A stretch of 64,000 bases of DNA. It comes from Clavaria fumosa (lineage: Eukaryota > Basidiomycota > Agaricomycetes > Agaricales > Clavariaceae). Shown in pieces: positions 54,068 to 64,000 of the stretch. The notes beneath the pieces are model-generated. The model did not search any database and was not told the origin of the DNA. It saw nothing but the letters and a program-made list of their open reading frames with translations. The stretch lies in the NCBI GenBank assembly GCA_951802425.1, contig OX637794.1:4836001-4900000 (forward strand), written 5' to 3'. Position 1 is the stretch's first letter, and each line of letters starts with the position of its first letter. The position numbers were made by a program, and so were the translations under genes.

Positions 54068-55689
54068 TCATTCATGTCTTTCTAGGTCTCGATGTGCGCC
54101 GAAGCCACCGCTCTCGTACTGAGGGGGATTCTGATACACTGGTAATTCGCTCACCGAGCCCCCGATTAACGACCTCATGTCATTCAAATTCAGCCTCGCT
54201 GATATGACGATTGGCACCGTCGTAGAGGACCTGGCGGCGTCGTCATCTTCGGCACGCCGATCGCCACTGTGGCCCGCCATCGGAGCGACGGTGTAGAGGT
54301 TCGAGCGTGTGGAGGGTTGAGCCACAGAGGCGACGGATGTTGGAGGCCCTCCGCTCCCGAGGTCCAACCCCTGATACAGCAGATCCGTCTGGCTGTGACC
54401 TGCGACGAAGGATGGAATTGTCTCTGGTTGGCGCACTGCTTGCGGAGACCGTCGTAGCCTTGACCAGAAAGGCGTACTCGGTGGTGAGGGGGCGGTTTGC
54501 CTTGACGTCGTCATTAATGGTGAGGAGGTGGGCTCCCTCGACGTCGTCATGAATGAGGAAGTGGGTTCCCTCAATGGTGTCACCGCTGTCGTCGGCGTAG
54601 CGAGAGAAACGTAAGGCGTTGTCTGTGCGAGCGAGAGTGGTTGTAGTGACGGCCGAGTGGTCTCGGTCGGCGTATCGCGCTTGGGAGACGTTGAGCCCGA
54701 GGGCGGCTGGAGGTCCGAAGGGGTGAGCAAATATGGTTCTGTGACGAAGTTGTTGGACTGTTTGAATTTGCTGCGGAACTGTTTGAATTTGCCGCGAAAA
54801 CGGTAGCAAAGAGGGGCAACGATGACAACTAGGAGAACAGCGAAGGAGATGGGGACCGCGATCACGACCGGGTTGACGCGCTTCGATGCTTGGCTGGTGG
54901 CAGCAGGGACGGCCGTGGTGCTACTGTTAGCGCTGGGGCTACTGTTAGCGCTGGGGCTAGGACTAGAAATTATTTACGTATGAGATGGTAAGGTCAGATA
55001 CGAAATATTCTATGACAACTCGGGCAGATACGCACGGTGGGCTAACCACAAATCGCTGTTCCGGTCGAGGCGAGGCCGGGTCGCACGAAGACAAGTTCAG
55101 ACGAGCCTGTATGACCGTCAAGCATCCTTGACCATCACCTTGACCGTTGTTTACGAAACGGGACAGAGGAATGAGAACAAGAGGATTTGCGCCGCCTCTA
55201 TAGAGGGAGTAGGTGAAGGCCTTGATTGAGGAGAACTTATGTACGCGACAGGACAGAACGCGATAGACAAACTTGCCTCGTTGACGGAAGCGCTGCCACT
55301 ACCATCAGAGATGCCGCCGCAGGTGTACAGCCCAGGGAATCCTTGGATGGCAGCAGAGTCCAAGCAATAATTAGTCTGGGCAAAGCATTTTTTTCAGCAC
55401 ACAACCACACGAAACAAGTTTACAATAAGGTTCGTACCCCAGAAAGCACGAACAGCGCAAACCCATTGTTCCTGATGTGCCGTCCATTCACAACTCCGTC
55501 CCAAGATTGCCTGAGACTGCCGTCGCAAGGCTCCAACGTGACGAGACCGCCATCGATGGCCGAGAATGCCGACATACATGCACCATCGGCGTCACGGATG
55601 GTTTGCGCAGAGAAGCCGTTGTGTTGTGCAGCACAGGCTCTAAGGAGATACGAGACGATAACCAGGAGGCCCGTGAGTTCCACGAACAT
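54068..55689 (-). CDS. Secreted or single-pass membrane protein with lectin-like ectodomain
   Basis: Start ATG 55687-55689: MFVELTGLLVIVSYLLRACA is a signal peptide. Exon 1 (55689-55438) continues ACMSAFSAIDGGLVTLEPCD and SLRQSWDG. Exon 2 (from about 55371) reads YCLDSAAIQGFPGLYTCGG. A third exon has YSLYRGGANPLVLIPLSRFV and GQGCLTVIQARLNLSSCDP. This Cys-spaced, QSW- and QxF-bearing pattern suggests a ricin-B-type beta-trefoil fold, but this is tentative. The last exon (from about 54960) has an 18-bp duplication (PSANS twice) and a transmembrane helix (VIAVPISFAVLLVVIVAPLC) followed by a basic stop-transfer segment. A Ser/Thr/Pro-rich cytosolic tail of about 240 residues ends at TGA 54068-54070. 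Possible cell-surface sensor or wall-associated protein. Confidence 0.68.
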
Positions 55690-56067
55690 TGCAAAGCGGC
55701 AGAATGGGAACACACGTAGTTTACGGTCACACACCCTCTGGGGATAAAGTGTGCGGATCCCAATGGGAACGACGAGCGTACCCTGTGATTTACACCAATC
55801 CGGACAACCGGCAATGATACGAAGAGTGGCGTGCGGGACCAAAAGATCCTTTGCAAAGTTTGACGAGACCGCGTGAGAAAATATCCGTTCAACTAACAAG
55901 AGCGCGGGTGCTTTCGTATCATGTTCAACGTTGAACAGCAACAGATGGTAGTTAAGTATTTGTATCTCGTCTATCTTGGAATGCGCAACGAGCGCGCTGG
56001 GATGGCTGCAAATACTCTCACAGTCTCCTTCAATATTCCTGCTGACATGCCTCGTTTCGAGGGCCAA
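55690..56067. other. Intergenic region
   Basis: About 380 bp between the ATP synthase subunit gene and the membrane-protein gene, both minus strand. It probably holds the 3' UTR of the first and the promoter of the second. Open frames here look like chance. Confidence 0.5.
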
Positions 56068-56371
56068 TCAGTGATTTACAGCATTCTCGCGGGCAATCTG
56101 TGCGGCGTGCGGGTTGCGAGGATCATTTGCCCATTGAGCGGCTACAGGGCTTTCAATTATGTTTGTTGGAGAAGAGGTGGCAGTATACGACGTACATCGG
56201 ACCCCAACATACTGCAACTTCGAAACAGCGTAGAAGACCATGCCTCCAGCGATGAAGAAAGGCCACAGCGGCTTAACGATCTAGAGATAGGGAAAGGTCA
56301 AGTTCACAACTCGTTAGCAAACAAATCTTACGCACAGGGGTTGGCCATTTGCGCCAGCCTAGAAAGCTCAT
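56068..56371 (-). CDS. atp18: Mitochondrial ATP synthase subunit i/j (Atp18 type)
   Basis: Small three-exon gene: 56371-56336, 56280-56196 and 56141-56068, with introns GTGCGT..CTAG and GTACGT..GTAG. The spliced product is 64 residues: MSFLGWRKWPTP, then IVKPLWPFFIAGGMVFYAVS, then KLQYVGVRSAQW and ANDPRNPHAAQIARE. Known members of this family have the same TPxxKxxWPFFxAG membrane segment and NDPRNP tail. The protein is a single-span accessory subunit of the F1Fo ATP synthase membrane sector in the inner mitochondrial membrane, where it supports complex assembly and dimer stability. Each splice join keeps the frame and the motif order, so the call is firm although every exon is too short to stand out alone. 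It shares a 312-bp upstream region with the divergent heat-shock-factor gene. Confidence 0.88.
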
Positions 56372-56683
56372 GATGATGGTGCAATGATGGACACGGTCCG
56401 TCCTGTTATTATTCAGTGTTGTGTGTTTGTCAAACCTATGACTAATCACGTGGTCTCCACTGTGTACATTACAACAACATGGAATTAAAGTGGTTGTGTA
56501 TTAAGTGGAAAATATTGCCAGACATTAGGCAGAGATGATAACCTTTATCTCAGAGTGCATATGGTGACTGCATCTCTACTGTATGACTGACTACACATGA
56601 CTATGCATGACTCTTCGTCACCTTACGTAACCATCGCGGTACTGCCGTTGCTCTGCTTCATCTTCGACCAACTACACAACAAT
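56372..56683. promoter_or_regulatory. Divergent promoter region between atp18 and the HSF gene
   Basis: 312 bp between the two start codons. It contains one CACGTG word at about 56449. I see no clear three-unit heat-shock element (nGAAn repeats) and no strong TATA box placed for either gene. Confidence 0.5.
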
Positions 56684-58765
56684 ATGGCTCCCGACCAGCA
56701 AGTTGCGCTGACCAGAGCGTCTCGGAATACTTCAAGCCATCTGCCAAAGGCTGCTCGCTCAGTTATACCGGCGTTCCTCCAGAAGTTATACGAGTACGTC
56801 CCATATTCTGATTCTTGTGCAGCTCTCAAGATTTTGGATCTGCAGGATGGTGAATGATGATCGGAATAGTCACCTTATTCGCTGGTCAGATACTGGTGAC
56901 TCATTCTATGGTTCGTCGAAAAATTGTGCCTTCTCAGTCGCCTCATGCCGACAGCATTTGTCATATGTATAGTGCTCGATCACGAACGTTTTGCCCGTGA
57001 GGTACTCGGGAGATGGTTCAAGCACCAGAATTTTGCGTCGTTCGTTCGACAGCTGAACATGTACGGCTTCCATAAGATCCCTCACCTCCAGCAAGGGGTG
57101 CTCCGCAACGACTCAGATACAGAATTCTGGAACTTTGAACATCCCAATTTCATCCGGGGTCAGGGTGATCTTTTGTACCTCATTCAACGGAAGAAGCAAG
57201 CTCCGTCTGGTGAAGACACTTCTGCTGCTGACAACGGGCCAAAAGACATTGAACAAACGCCAGCAATGCCAACGAATCTCACCCCCGGACAGATTCTTGA
57301 TATTAACTCCATCGTCAATGGCATAGCCGCAATCAAGCGGCATCAAACAGCTATCTCTGCTGAGCTTAGTGAGCTCAAAACCTCAAATGAACATCTGTGG
57401 CAGGAGGCGTTGGCTGCACGAGAACGACACAAGATGCAACAAGACACGATCAATCGGATACTTAAGTTCTTAGCCGGAGTATTTGGGAATGCCGGCGGTC
57501 CAGTGCAGATGCGCAAGGACGGGGGTGGAAATAATTCTTCCAGAGCCGTCGTTCCGAGAATGGGGCAAAGATTGATGATTGAAGGCACACGGATCCCTTC
57601 AAAAGGCGTACAAGATAATATGGGTAAAGACTTATTTGGAATTGAACCGGATTCCTTGTTTCCAAAGGTCCAGTCTTCAGGTCTGCTTCGCTTCTCCTAT
57701 CGTGACCGAAATCACTGACGCGTCGATTCAGATCTTCACTCTGCCAGCATCGAGGCGCGGCCACCGCATCCACCCTCTATCGCCTCGCCGGCAGTGGTGG
57801 ACGTACAAACACCTTCGACTCACGCCCCGGATGTAGAAATGAATCCCGCTCCTCCCTCAGGTCATTTGGGTGTTTCCGATCCCTCTATGCTTAACCCAGG
57901 TGTTACTACACTAACCGCACCCTCATCCCCGCCCCCCGAGGCGGTGCTGCAAGCGATGCTGAATCAGGCCATGTCCAACCCAAGCCAATTACAGCGTTTG
58001 CTTACCGCACTGGGCTCTCATCAGCCTGTGTACCCGCTTCCAGATGCCCAATCCCCGGCCCCCGCGTCCCAACTAACCACATTTGATCCTCAAATGGATT
58101 TCGCGCGTCAGTTCAGCGTTGTTCCCAATTCGGAGAATACAGCTGCATCGCCCCTGTCCGCATCGGTTACACTCCTTCCACTTGACTCCCAAGATGCCTT
58201 GTCGCATCTCGATCCCCTCGTCACGTCCGCCGACCGGCTGCATCAGTCCTACAAGGATACTGCGGAGATCAATAAGGACGTGGACGCATTGAGCTCCTCC
58301 ATCTCATCTCTGATCGAGAGCCTCGGTGTTGACCCCAACTTTCTCAACTTCACTGACGTCCCACAAGCAACACCCCCTGAAGCAATGGACGCAACCGGGA
58401 TCACGCATGAGGGGCATACTCCCCTAGCACAGGACTATGATTTTGAGTCATTCTGGTCGCAGCTCACCCCGCCTGGAGACCCCTCGGCAGTCGGAAGTCC
58501 TGCCTTTGTAAACCTCCCCGCTGTGCAGTCGCCGTTTTCAGGGCCCGAATTGGAGGCAGCCTCGGAGCACTTCCAGTTCCTTAATGATCTAGCCTCTCAA
58601 CAATCCAACGGCATCTCATCCTCTGCTGTGCCGCTGGACCAGGTTCATCTCAATTCGACATCAAGTAGACGAAAACGTAAATCGGAAACTGCAGAATTGG
58701 ACGAGCATACAACAGGCGCCGAAAAAAGTATTGAATCGGGTGAAATGGTGAAACGTAAGAAGTAA
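56684..58765 (+). CDS. Heat shock transcription factor
   Basis: Nuclear trimeric activator that binds nGAAn arrays and drives chaperone genes. Exons 56684-56793, 56846-56910, 56973-57680 and 57732-58765 join in frame to 638 codons, starting MAPDQQVALTRAS. The DNA-binding domain (about residues 20-125) is complete: VIPAFLQKLYEMVNDDRNSH, LIRWSDTGDSF, DHERFAREVLGRWFKHQNFA, SFVRQLNMYGFHKIPHLQQG and TEFWNFEHPNFIRG. A basic QRKK follows. Heptad-rich HR-A/B is at about residues 175-245 (ILDINSIVNGIAAIKRHQTA, AELSELKTSNEHLWQEALAA, INRILKFLAGVFG). The rest is Pro/Ser-rich with acidic-aromatic patches (QDYDFESFWSQL) typical of activation regions, ending in a basic KRKSETAELDE and KRKK tail. An earlier ATG at 56597 is in a less likely frame context. 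Equivalent to Hsf1/Hsf-type factors; which paralogue is uncertain. Confidence 0.92.
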
Positions 58766-58863
58766 AAATGTCGCTATATGATAGACGTACTCTTGTAGCA
58801 GTATAGGGAATCTCAACTTTGCATGTATCGTTACCTACGAGGACCCATTAGGATATCCATTTA

Positions 58864-61800
58864 TCAGACTTTAGGGGGAAGCGGGGGAGCCGGAGCACCC
58901 GAAACACTAGTTCCGCTGAGGGAGCCATGCACTCGTTGAGTGAAGCCAGCCAATTTCGAGACACGCTCGTCCTCTTCTTGTGTCTCTCTGATGTAGTCCA
59001 TTGGAGGGCGAGGCATGAGCGGTGGTGGTAGCGGTGCAGAAGCGGAAGCAGAAGCAGGCGACGTATAGTTGCTCATGTGCGCAATCTGGTCCTCTTCTTT
59101 AAATTTAGCTTTGAGCAGTGCCTTCTCCTCGGCAGCAGTCAGCGGCTTGGAGGTGCCTGCATTTAAAGGGGGGGAAGGCACGCTTCGTTTCGGCCCTTGC
59201 GTTGATACTTGTGAAGCTTGCATACCATTGGGCAGATTTGGGGACTCGTGCTTCTTGGGAAGTATAGAGCCTGACAGCGAAGGTGGAGGCGATGGCGTGA
59301 GGCTGGCGTCGCTGGTTCGCGGAAGGAAGGGATCGGCAAGGTTCCTTCCATCGTCTGTACGTTGAGGATTTCCGTTCATCCCAGAATTTGCAGAGGATAC
59401 AGCAGGTTCAAAGGCAGGCGCCGGGGTGAGTCCGGCAGCGGCATCTTCGGCCATATACTTGCGTTTCAACCGTTCCTTTTCGGTCATCCACGACGGTTGT
59501 GCTGAGGCAGTAGAACTGAAAGCAGGAGGGGGTGTGAACATTTCTCGAGCGTCAGCCATCGCGCGCGCTTCGTCCGCCAGCCGCAGTCTCTCTTTTTCCG
59601 ACATCCACGACTGTTGAGCAGACGAGGAACTCTGGAACGGAGGTGGTAGATCTTGTTCTACCTTTGAGGATGGCTCGCCTGCATAATCGTCACCTTGCTG
59701 CCCGCGTTCCACTGCTTGCTTGGCTTCATGATAACGTCTCAATGCTGCCTTTTCTTCCTCAGCAGTTGGGTATTGAGGAATGGGCATTTTATGAGGACCC
59801 GACCGTATTGCTGCACTGGAACCGCTCTGCTCCGCGGACTGTTTGTTTAATGCGTCGATGGCTTGAGAGTACAGGGCAGCACCAGCCAGTTTCGATGTCC
59901 CTGCAGTGCCAGATAAGGTTCGAAGAACAGGGGAGGACGCGGAGCCGGAAGCGGATGTCGAGCTTGCGCGATCCAGATTTGGATACGTGAGACCACCAGG
60001 CGGAGAGTTTCTGAGAGCCTTTGCCTGCGTCCGCCTCGCAGCATCCTGTGCTTCTTCGAAGAGGCGCAACTTTTCCTCCTCAGCCGTGGGCCAAGGTGTG
60101 TTTTGCGACGAGCCACGCCCAATAGGGGACACGGCTGACGAGGGGGTCGCACCTAGCTGGGGTTGATGTGTCAGTAAAGCAAACAGATATATCATTGCGT
60201 TGTGACGCGACTTACTATTGCAGTGGTATTTGGCGTGACATTGCCAGCAGGAGCTCGCCGACTCTGTGAAGGTTGTCGGATCGGGTCTTCGGTGGGCGAA
60301 CGCACACCATTATTCCACTGCGACGCGGAACCGCCGCGAGCTTCTCCCCCAGTGGACGGACGCCCCAGCGTTGGCTTCTTGATTAGTACCTCCGTGTCGT
60401 TGATGTTAGCTGTATCCCGACCGGCTCCGGCGGAGTGAGGGCGTCGAGTACCGGTCTGGCTCTCCACCACCGTTGTGAGAGGCGAAGGGGACAGTGGCTC
60501 CGCAAGAGCGGCGCTTGAATACGAACTTGTGGCCGTCGGAGGGACTTGAGCCACGTTGGCAGAATAATCGCCGGCGGAGGTGACGATAGATGGCCCTGGT
60601 CGCGATTCTTCCACCGCACCTCGACTGATGGATGGCGGGACATTAGGCAATGAGGCGGCGCCGCGGTCAAACGAGTACTCATTGGGTCGCTCGATGAATC
60701 CTGCAGGAGGTGGGATACCCGCTGTAATTCGTGGGTGGACATTGGGTGAGAGATTGCCATCAGGCGGAACTGCCGACAATACAGTACCAGGATATGAATT
60801 GGCATTTGTATTCGGATTTGGCGGTATGAGAGAGAGACTGGGAACAGGACCAATACGTCTGTCGCATATTCAGTACAATGGAGAGACTATTGAAGAGATA
60901 TGTGGCACCTGATTGCCTCAACAGATATGTTCCTGCAGCACAACGTAAGGGCTTTCAAATATTATGCTAGTCTGAATAGAACTCGCCTTGGCCAATTCGA
61001 TACGGTGACTGGAATATCCATAACGAGATGTGTCCCTGTACCCATGAGTGCTTTAACTTCAAGTGAGTGGTTGACATCTATGTGGCGCGCCGTTCCTAAG
61101 GAGGGGGTAGTGTGAGTCGCAGGAATCATGCATGCTAATTCTGCTTTGTGGTGCGTCCCTCCATACAACGTAGCGTTGACAGGCACTTTCTGCTGGCCGA
61201 TAATGGCTGTTCTACTGTGCGGGGCAATCTTTTTCGCCGTGTGCGCCGGGTGTAAAACGGTAGTTTCCTTCAGAGTGAACTCAAACCCACGCAATATGAC
61301 TGTGTTGAGACTGTCGGACTTGATGGTTGCCATCACAGAAACGCGGTCTCCCGGTCCGTAGCAGGAATGATTACGATTCACCGTCAATGTGACGCCTTCT
61401 TGAGCACGGCGTCGAACCTCGGCCTGGCAATAGACTGGCCACGTGGAATGGAGTTCATGCTTGTCAATAATGACCGCCGCGATGCTGGATTGGAGGATAT
61501 CTTTCCGTTGTCGGAAGAAACCGCTAAGGTGAGGTTAGGGCATGTAAGATATAGCACCTCGACGACGAACCGCTTTCCCTTGACGCACACCGTGGCAAGC
61601 AGTTCATACCTGATGCCACCTTCCAACTCGACAGTTAGATTCAAACATGAACCTAAATAATATATGGACTCACCACCCTTCTCAAGCGTTATAGTCGGAG
61701 GCATAGCTTCAGGGATCCGGATAAAGAAAGGGAGATCTTGCTGTGTATGCAATCGGCTTGTGAGACATAGAGAATGGGTACGACGCGGGCTGATCACACC

Positions 61801-62262
61801 GTTTGCAGCACAGCGTACTCTTCGCTAGCCTTCCATAAATACACTGGGCCAGGACCGACAACATCATAGAAGATGTTTCCTTGTCCACCAGCGGGAAGAG
61901 TTTCAACCTTCCTTAACATTATCTTCACCCATTTCGCCTTTACTCCTTGCGGGGCGAGGCGGACTTCGAGCGCCTGTGAAGAGACGCCGAGTCATGATGC
62001 AGACCAACAGCGGGTGGGGATACTCACTCCTTTTACGGCTGCTTGTGGTCGATCTGGTGAGGCTGGGGGAATGCCTGGATACCCTACTCAAGCATCGCGA
62101 GTTTTGCATTGACAATGCGTAGCAACGATGGAAACTGCGCTCACCCTGCACAAAATCGACGTTGGGCGGGGGACGGAGGGTGCTACCGGGGTCAAGGCCA
62201 GTTGAACGAGGGTAAAACCCAGCGAGGAAAGCTTGTCACACTCACATCTTAATCTGCGACAT
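58864..62262 (-). CDS. Arrestin-fold protein, probable trafficking adaptor
   Basis: Multi-exon gene. ATG 62260-62262 gives a 17-nt first exon (MSQIK) spliced to TLRPPPNVDFVQG, then YPGIPPASPDRPQAAVKG, ALEVRLAPQGVKAKWVKIML, RKVETLPAGGQGNIFYDVVG, PGPVYLWKASEEYAVLQT, DLPFFIRIPEAMPPTITLEK and CLNLTVELEGGIRYELLATV, the arrestin N-lobe. The C-lobe follows with DILQSSIAAVIIDKHELHST, TVNRNHSCYGPGDRVSVMAT and THLVMDIPVTVSNW. The C-terminal half (from about 60850) is a long disordered Ser/Pro region with repeated WPTAEEEKLRL, YPTAEEEKAALRRYHEAKQA and SWMSEKERLRLADEARAMA helices, ending PAPPLPPKV. Family knowledge: fungal alpha-arrestins link ubiquitin ligases to plasma-membrane cargo. I saw no classical PPxY motif, so the partner is open. 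It is convergent with the HSF gene, 98 bp apart. Confidence 0.85.
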
Positions 62263-62619
62263 CAGACAGCGGATTGACTGGACGGCAAATGGGGTGGACG
62301 AGGTGAGAGCCGCTGAAGTGGTTCAACAGCATGTCCTGATTGAGGCTGTGCAGTCGCAGCATCACGTTTTTTTTTGTTTTTTGTTTTACAGTGGTGTAAG
62401 GAGGTAGGTATGTACAGTTGAATTGTTCATAATACATATAACCATAATGCATACTTTTAATATTGCATTGAATTTGGGAGCTGACCACTGTGGTATGCAG
62501 GGAAATTGGGTTATCCATGCATAATTCATAATTCATAGGATTTTGAGGCATTATGCAATATGAATTTACTCCATTCAAATATCAAATACATTGGTCAGTT
62601 CACAAAAAACAGCCTGAAA
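62263..62619. other. Intergenic region upstream of the arrestin gene
   Basis: About 360 bp, AT-rich from 62370 (a T-rich TTTTTTTTGTTTTTTGTTTT run at about 62367). Probably contains the arrestin promoter. No gene seen. Confidence 0.5.
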
Positions 62620-64000
62620 ATGCCCCCCAAGCATACATGCAAGCCTCGCATCATCCCCAGCTCCTATGTGTATGTGAAAAGACTAGTGAATGACCCAGGA
62701 AACCCTGGGGTAAAAAAATCTGACCCATACCCTTACCTGTGCATACCCATACCTGTGAATGAAGGGTAAGGGTAAGGGTGGGTAAGGGTCAAGGGTACAG
62801 CAGGGGTGTGTCATAATCCAGATGTCTTTTTTTTCTTTCATTATTGTGGCTTATTTTTGACTTGGAACTGTACAGAACCAGAGATGCCAGCCACATTGTA
62901 TCCCCATTATCCTCCATAAAACTAGGTGCAACAGCTAAACACAGCTCACTCCGAGTAGGTACAAAAGCCGGTTTCTGTTAAGACCAACATCTGTACATAA
63001 TTTGTGTAGAAGTTTTCAGAGAGTGAGAACCTGGGTACTGTGCATGGCCTAGTACTCAGTCACACTAGCTATTTTGGCCTCATTCTCTTGCAATTTCACA
63101 GGTAATAACACAGGGTCTTTTCAGGGTGCTGGGCATACTTCTTGATAATGTATTGATGCAGTATAAATAATGTTTGTATTGCTGTGAACTTTGTAGAACT
63201 GGAGACAGTGGTGGAGTGTCCACATTTGGCTCTGATCAGGAACTTGGTCACACTCAATATTCTACATGAAGCAAGACTATTTCCACCTTCTGTTGTGATT
63301 AAATCCAATTAGATATGTCTCTAGTTATGGGTGAAACCAAAACCCAGAACATTATTAGACTAAACAATGAAATCAATGCCTATCAAGTTGGACTACCTGT
63401 GTTTTGGGGAATTTTGCTCTGACCAACAGAGATGGCAGTTGTACTCCATGTTCTTACTATTTATTACAAGCAATATACATCCACAGCCTAGGTAGGCATG
63501 TGGTCAATCAGTTCCAGCCAGAAAAGAGGGCAGGGAGTGCATGCCAGACTTGCAATTCAACATTGACTGACTACCTGGTGTGACTGAGTACCTGACCAGC
63601 CACAGTACCCAGTGAACCCACCTGAGGGGTACAGATTTCTCAGGGGTACAAAAATTTGTACCCGTACCTGTACCCTCACTTACCTACCCTACTTACCTGT
63701 GCGGGTCTGCGTACCTGTGTCATTCACTAGAAAAGACCTGGACCCAAGGCAAAGAAAGGAACAGAGGCTCCTGCAACATCAGCAAAGACCAGAACTGAAA
63801 GGAAACACAGCAATCTCACACTGCATCATCTGAGACTTTGCTGTGACAGAAGCAACCCTACCTCAGACAGAAGACAAGTTAAAGGACCTCTTCAGGGCAG
63901 GTTATACAGACAGCAAGTGGCAACCGGCACTGGCCACAGTCATGGCTGCAGAAAATGATGCTGAGGTCGCTCTTGATGCTCTTGACACCCTACAGTCCAC
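62620..64000 (+). pseudogene. Unidentified partial reading frame interrupted by a MITE
   Basis: ATG at 62620 gives MPPKHTCKPRIIPSSYVYVK. After the inserted element (62684-63729 plus one duplication) the frame continues RPGPKAKKGTEAPATSAKTR. A better-looking frame in another phase occupies 63840-64000 (PQTEDKLKDLFRAGYTDSKW, then MAAENDAEVALDALDTLQST) and leaves the window, so a frame slip or a short intron lies near 63830. I do not recognise the family. Continuity across the insertion shows the locus was coding-like before the element arrived. Confidence 0.4.
62684..63729. mobile_element. Non-autonomous hAT-type element (1046 bp)
   Basis: Terminal inverted repeats TAGTGAATGAC-CAGG (left) and its mirror GTGTCATTCACTA (right), with the 8-bp duplication GAAAAGAC at 62676-62683 and 63730-63737. 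No transposase. Subterminal regions are rich in ACCC/GGGT words, such as GGGTAAGGGTAAGGGT at 62766 and GTACCCGTACCTGTACCC at 63658. Needs a transposase in trans; its tips differ from those of the hAT at 41490-50676. Confidence 0.88.

Noticed and set aside
55921..56373. 150-codon plus-strand gene
   Set aside because: Antisense to the three exons of atp18, which have conserved residues and splice sites on the other strand.
62766..62800. Telomeric repeat tract (GGGTAA-like)
   Set aside because: Short, irregular, mixed with ACCTGTACCC words and bounded by transposon ends; better explained as subterminal repeats of the non-autonomous element.

Overview
The window looks like nuclear DNA of a basidiomycete fungus, most likely an Agaricomycete. 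The evidence is a KDZ-type transposase, chromodomain Ty3/gypsy elements, a fungal hAT transposase, and host genes split by many introns of about 50-70 bp. I cannot name the species from sequence alone.

About 51 kb is transposable-element DNA with deep nesting; the last 12 kb is a conserved, gene-dense host segment. From 1 to 7.3 kb there is the 3' part of a KDZ transposase gene, a second intron-rich gene of unknown function, and decayed non-coding repeats. From 7.3 to 29.8 kb there is a nest of LTR elements. One family-A chromovirus copy (minus strand; pieces at 10.37-11.05 and 26.58-29.83 kb) is split by a TG..CA insertion D (target duplication CTCAC). D is split by a family-B chromovirus at 11.64-19.94 kb (duplication CATCG) and by a family-A copy, A3, at 20.45-26.06 kb (duplication ATTCC). 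The integrase of B is split by a 2.0-kb foldback-like element built from a 21-bp minisatellite (duplication GGTTGCGG). The A copy was also hit by another A copy (A1), which was hit by element C.

From 30.5 to 33.4 kb lies a long imperfect palindrome with a 56-bp loop. From 33.4 to 51.1 kb a decayed Ty1/copia element is interrupted by family-A copy A5 (duplication CATAC) and by an intron-containing hAT transposon (duplication CTCCACAC), which itself contains family-A copy A6 (duplication CTCAG). Each interrupted reading frame resumes across its insertion, so the order of events can be read directly.

Families A and B both appear to be Tf1/sushi-like self-priming elements: the sequence right after the 5' LTR is complementary to a site 28-43 bp downstream of the LTR TATA box. 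Nearly every premature stop in the elements is TGA where a sister copy or family expectation has CGA, and LTR pairs differ mainly at CpG. This points to CpG-directed C-to-T decay (methylation deamination or a RIP-like process).

Host genes from 52 kb on are: a nuclear basic-region (bZIP-like) protein (minus); a secreted or single-pass membrane protein with a lectin-like ectodomain (minus); a three-exon gene for the small ATP synthase subunit i/j (Atp18, minus), divergent from a heat-shock-factor gene (plus); and an arrestin-fold adaptor gene (minus) convergent with it. At the right edge a 1046-bp non-autonomous hAT-type element (duplication GAAAAGAC) sits in an unidentified partial reading frame.
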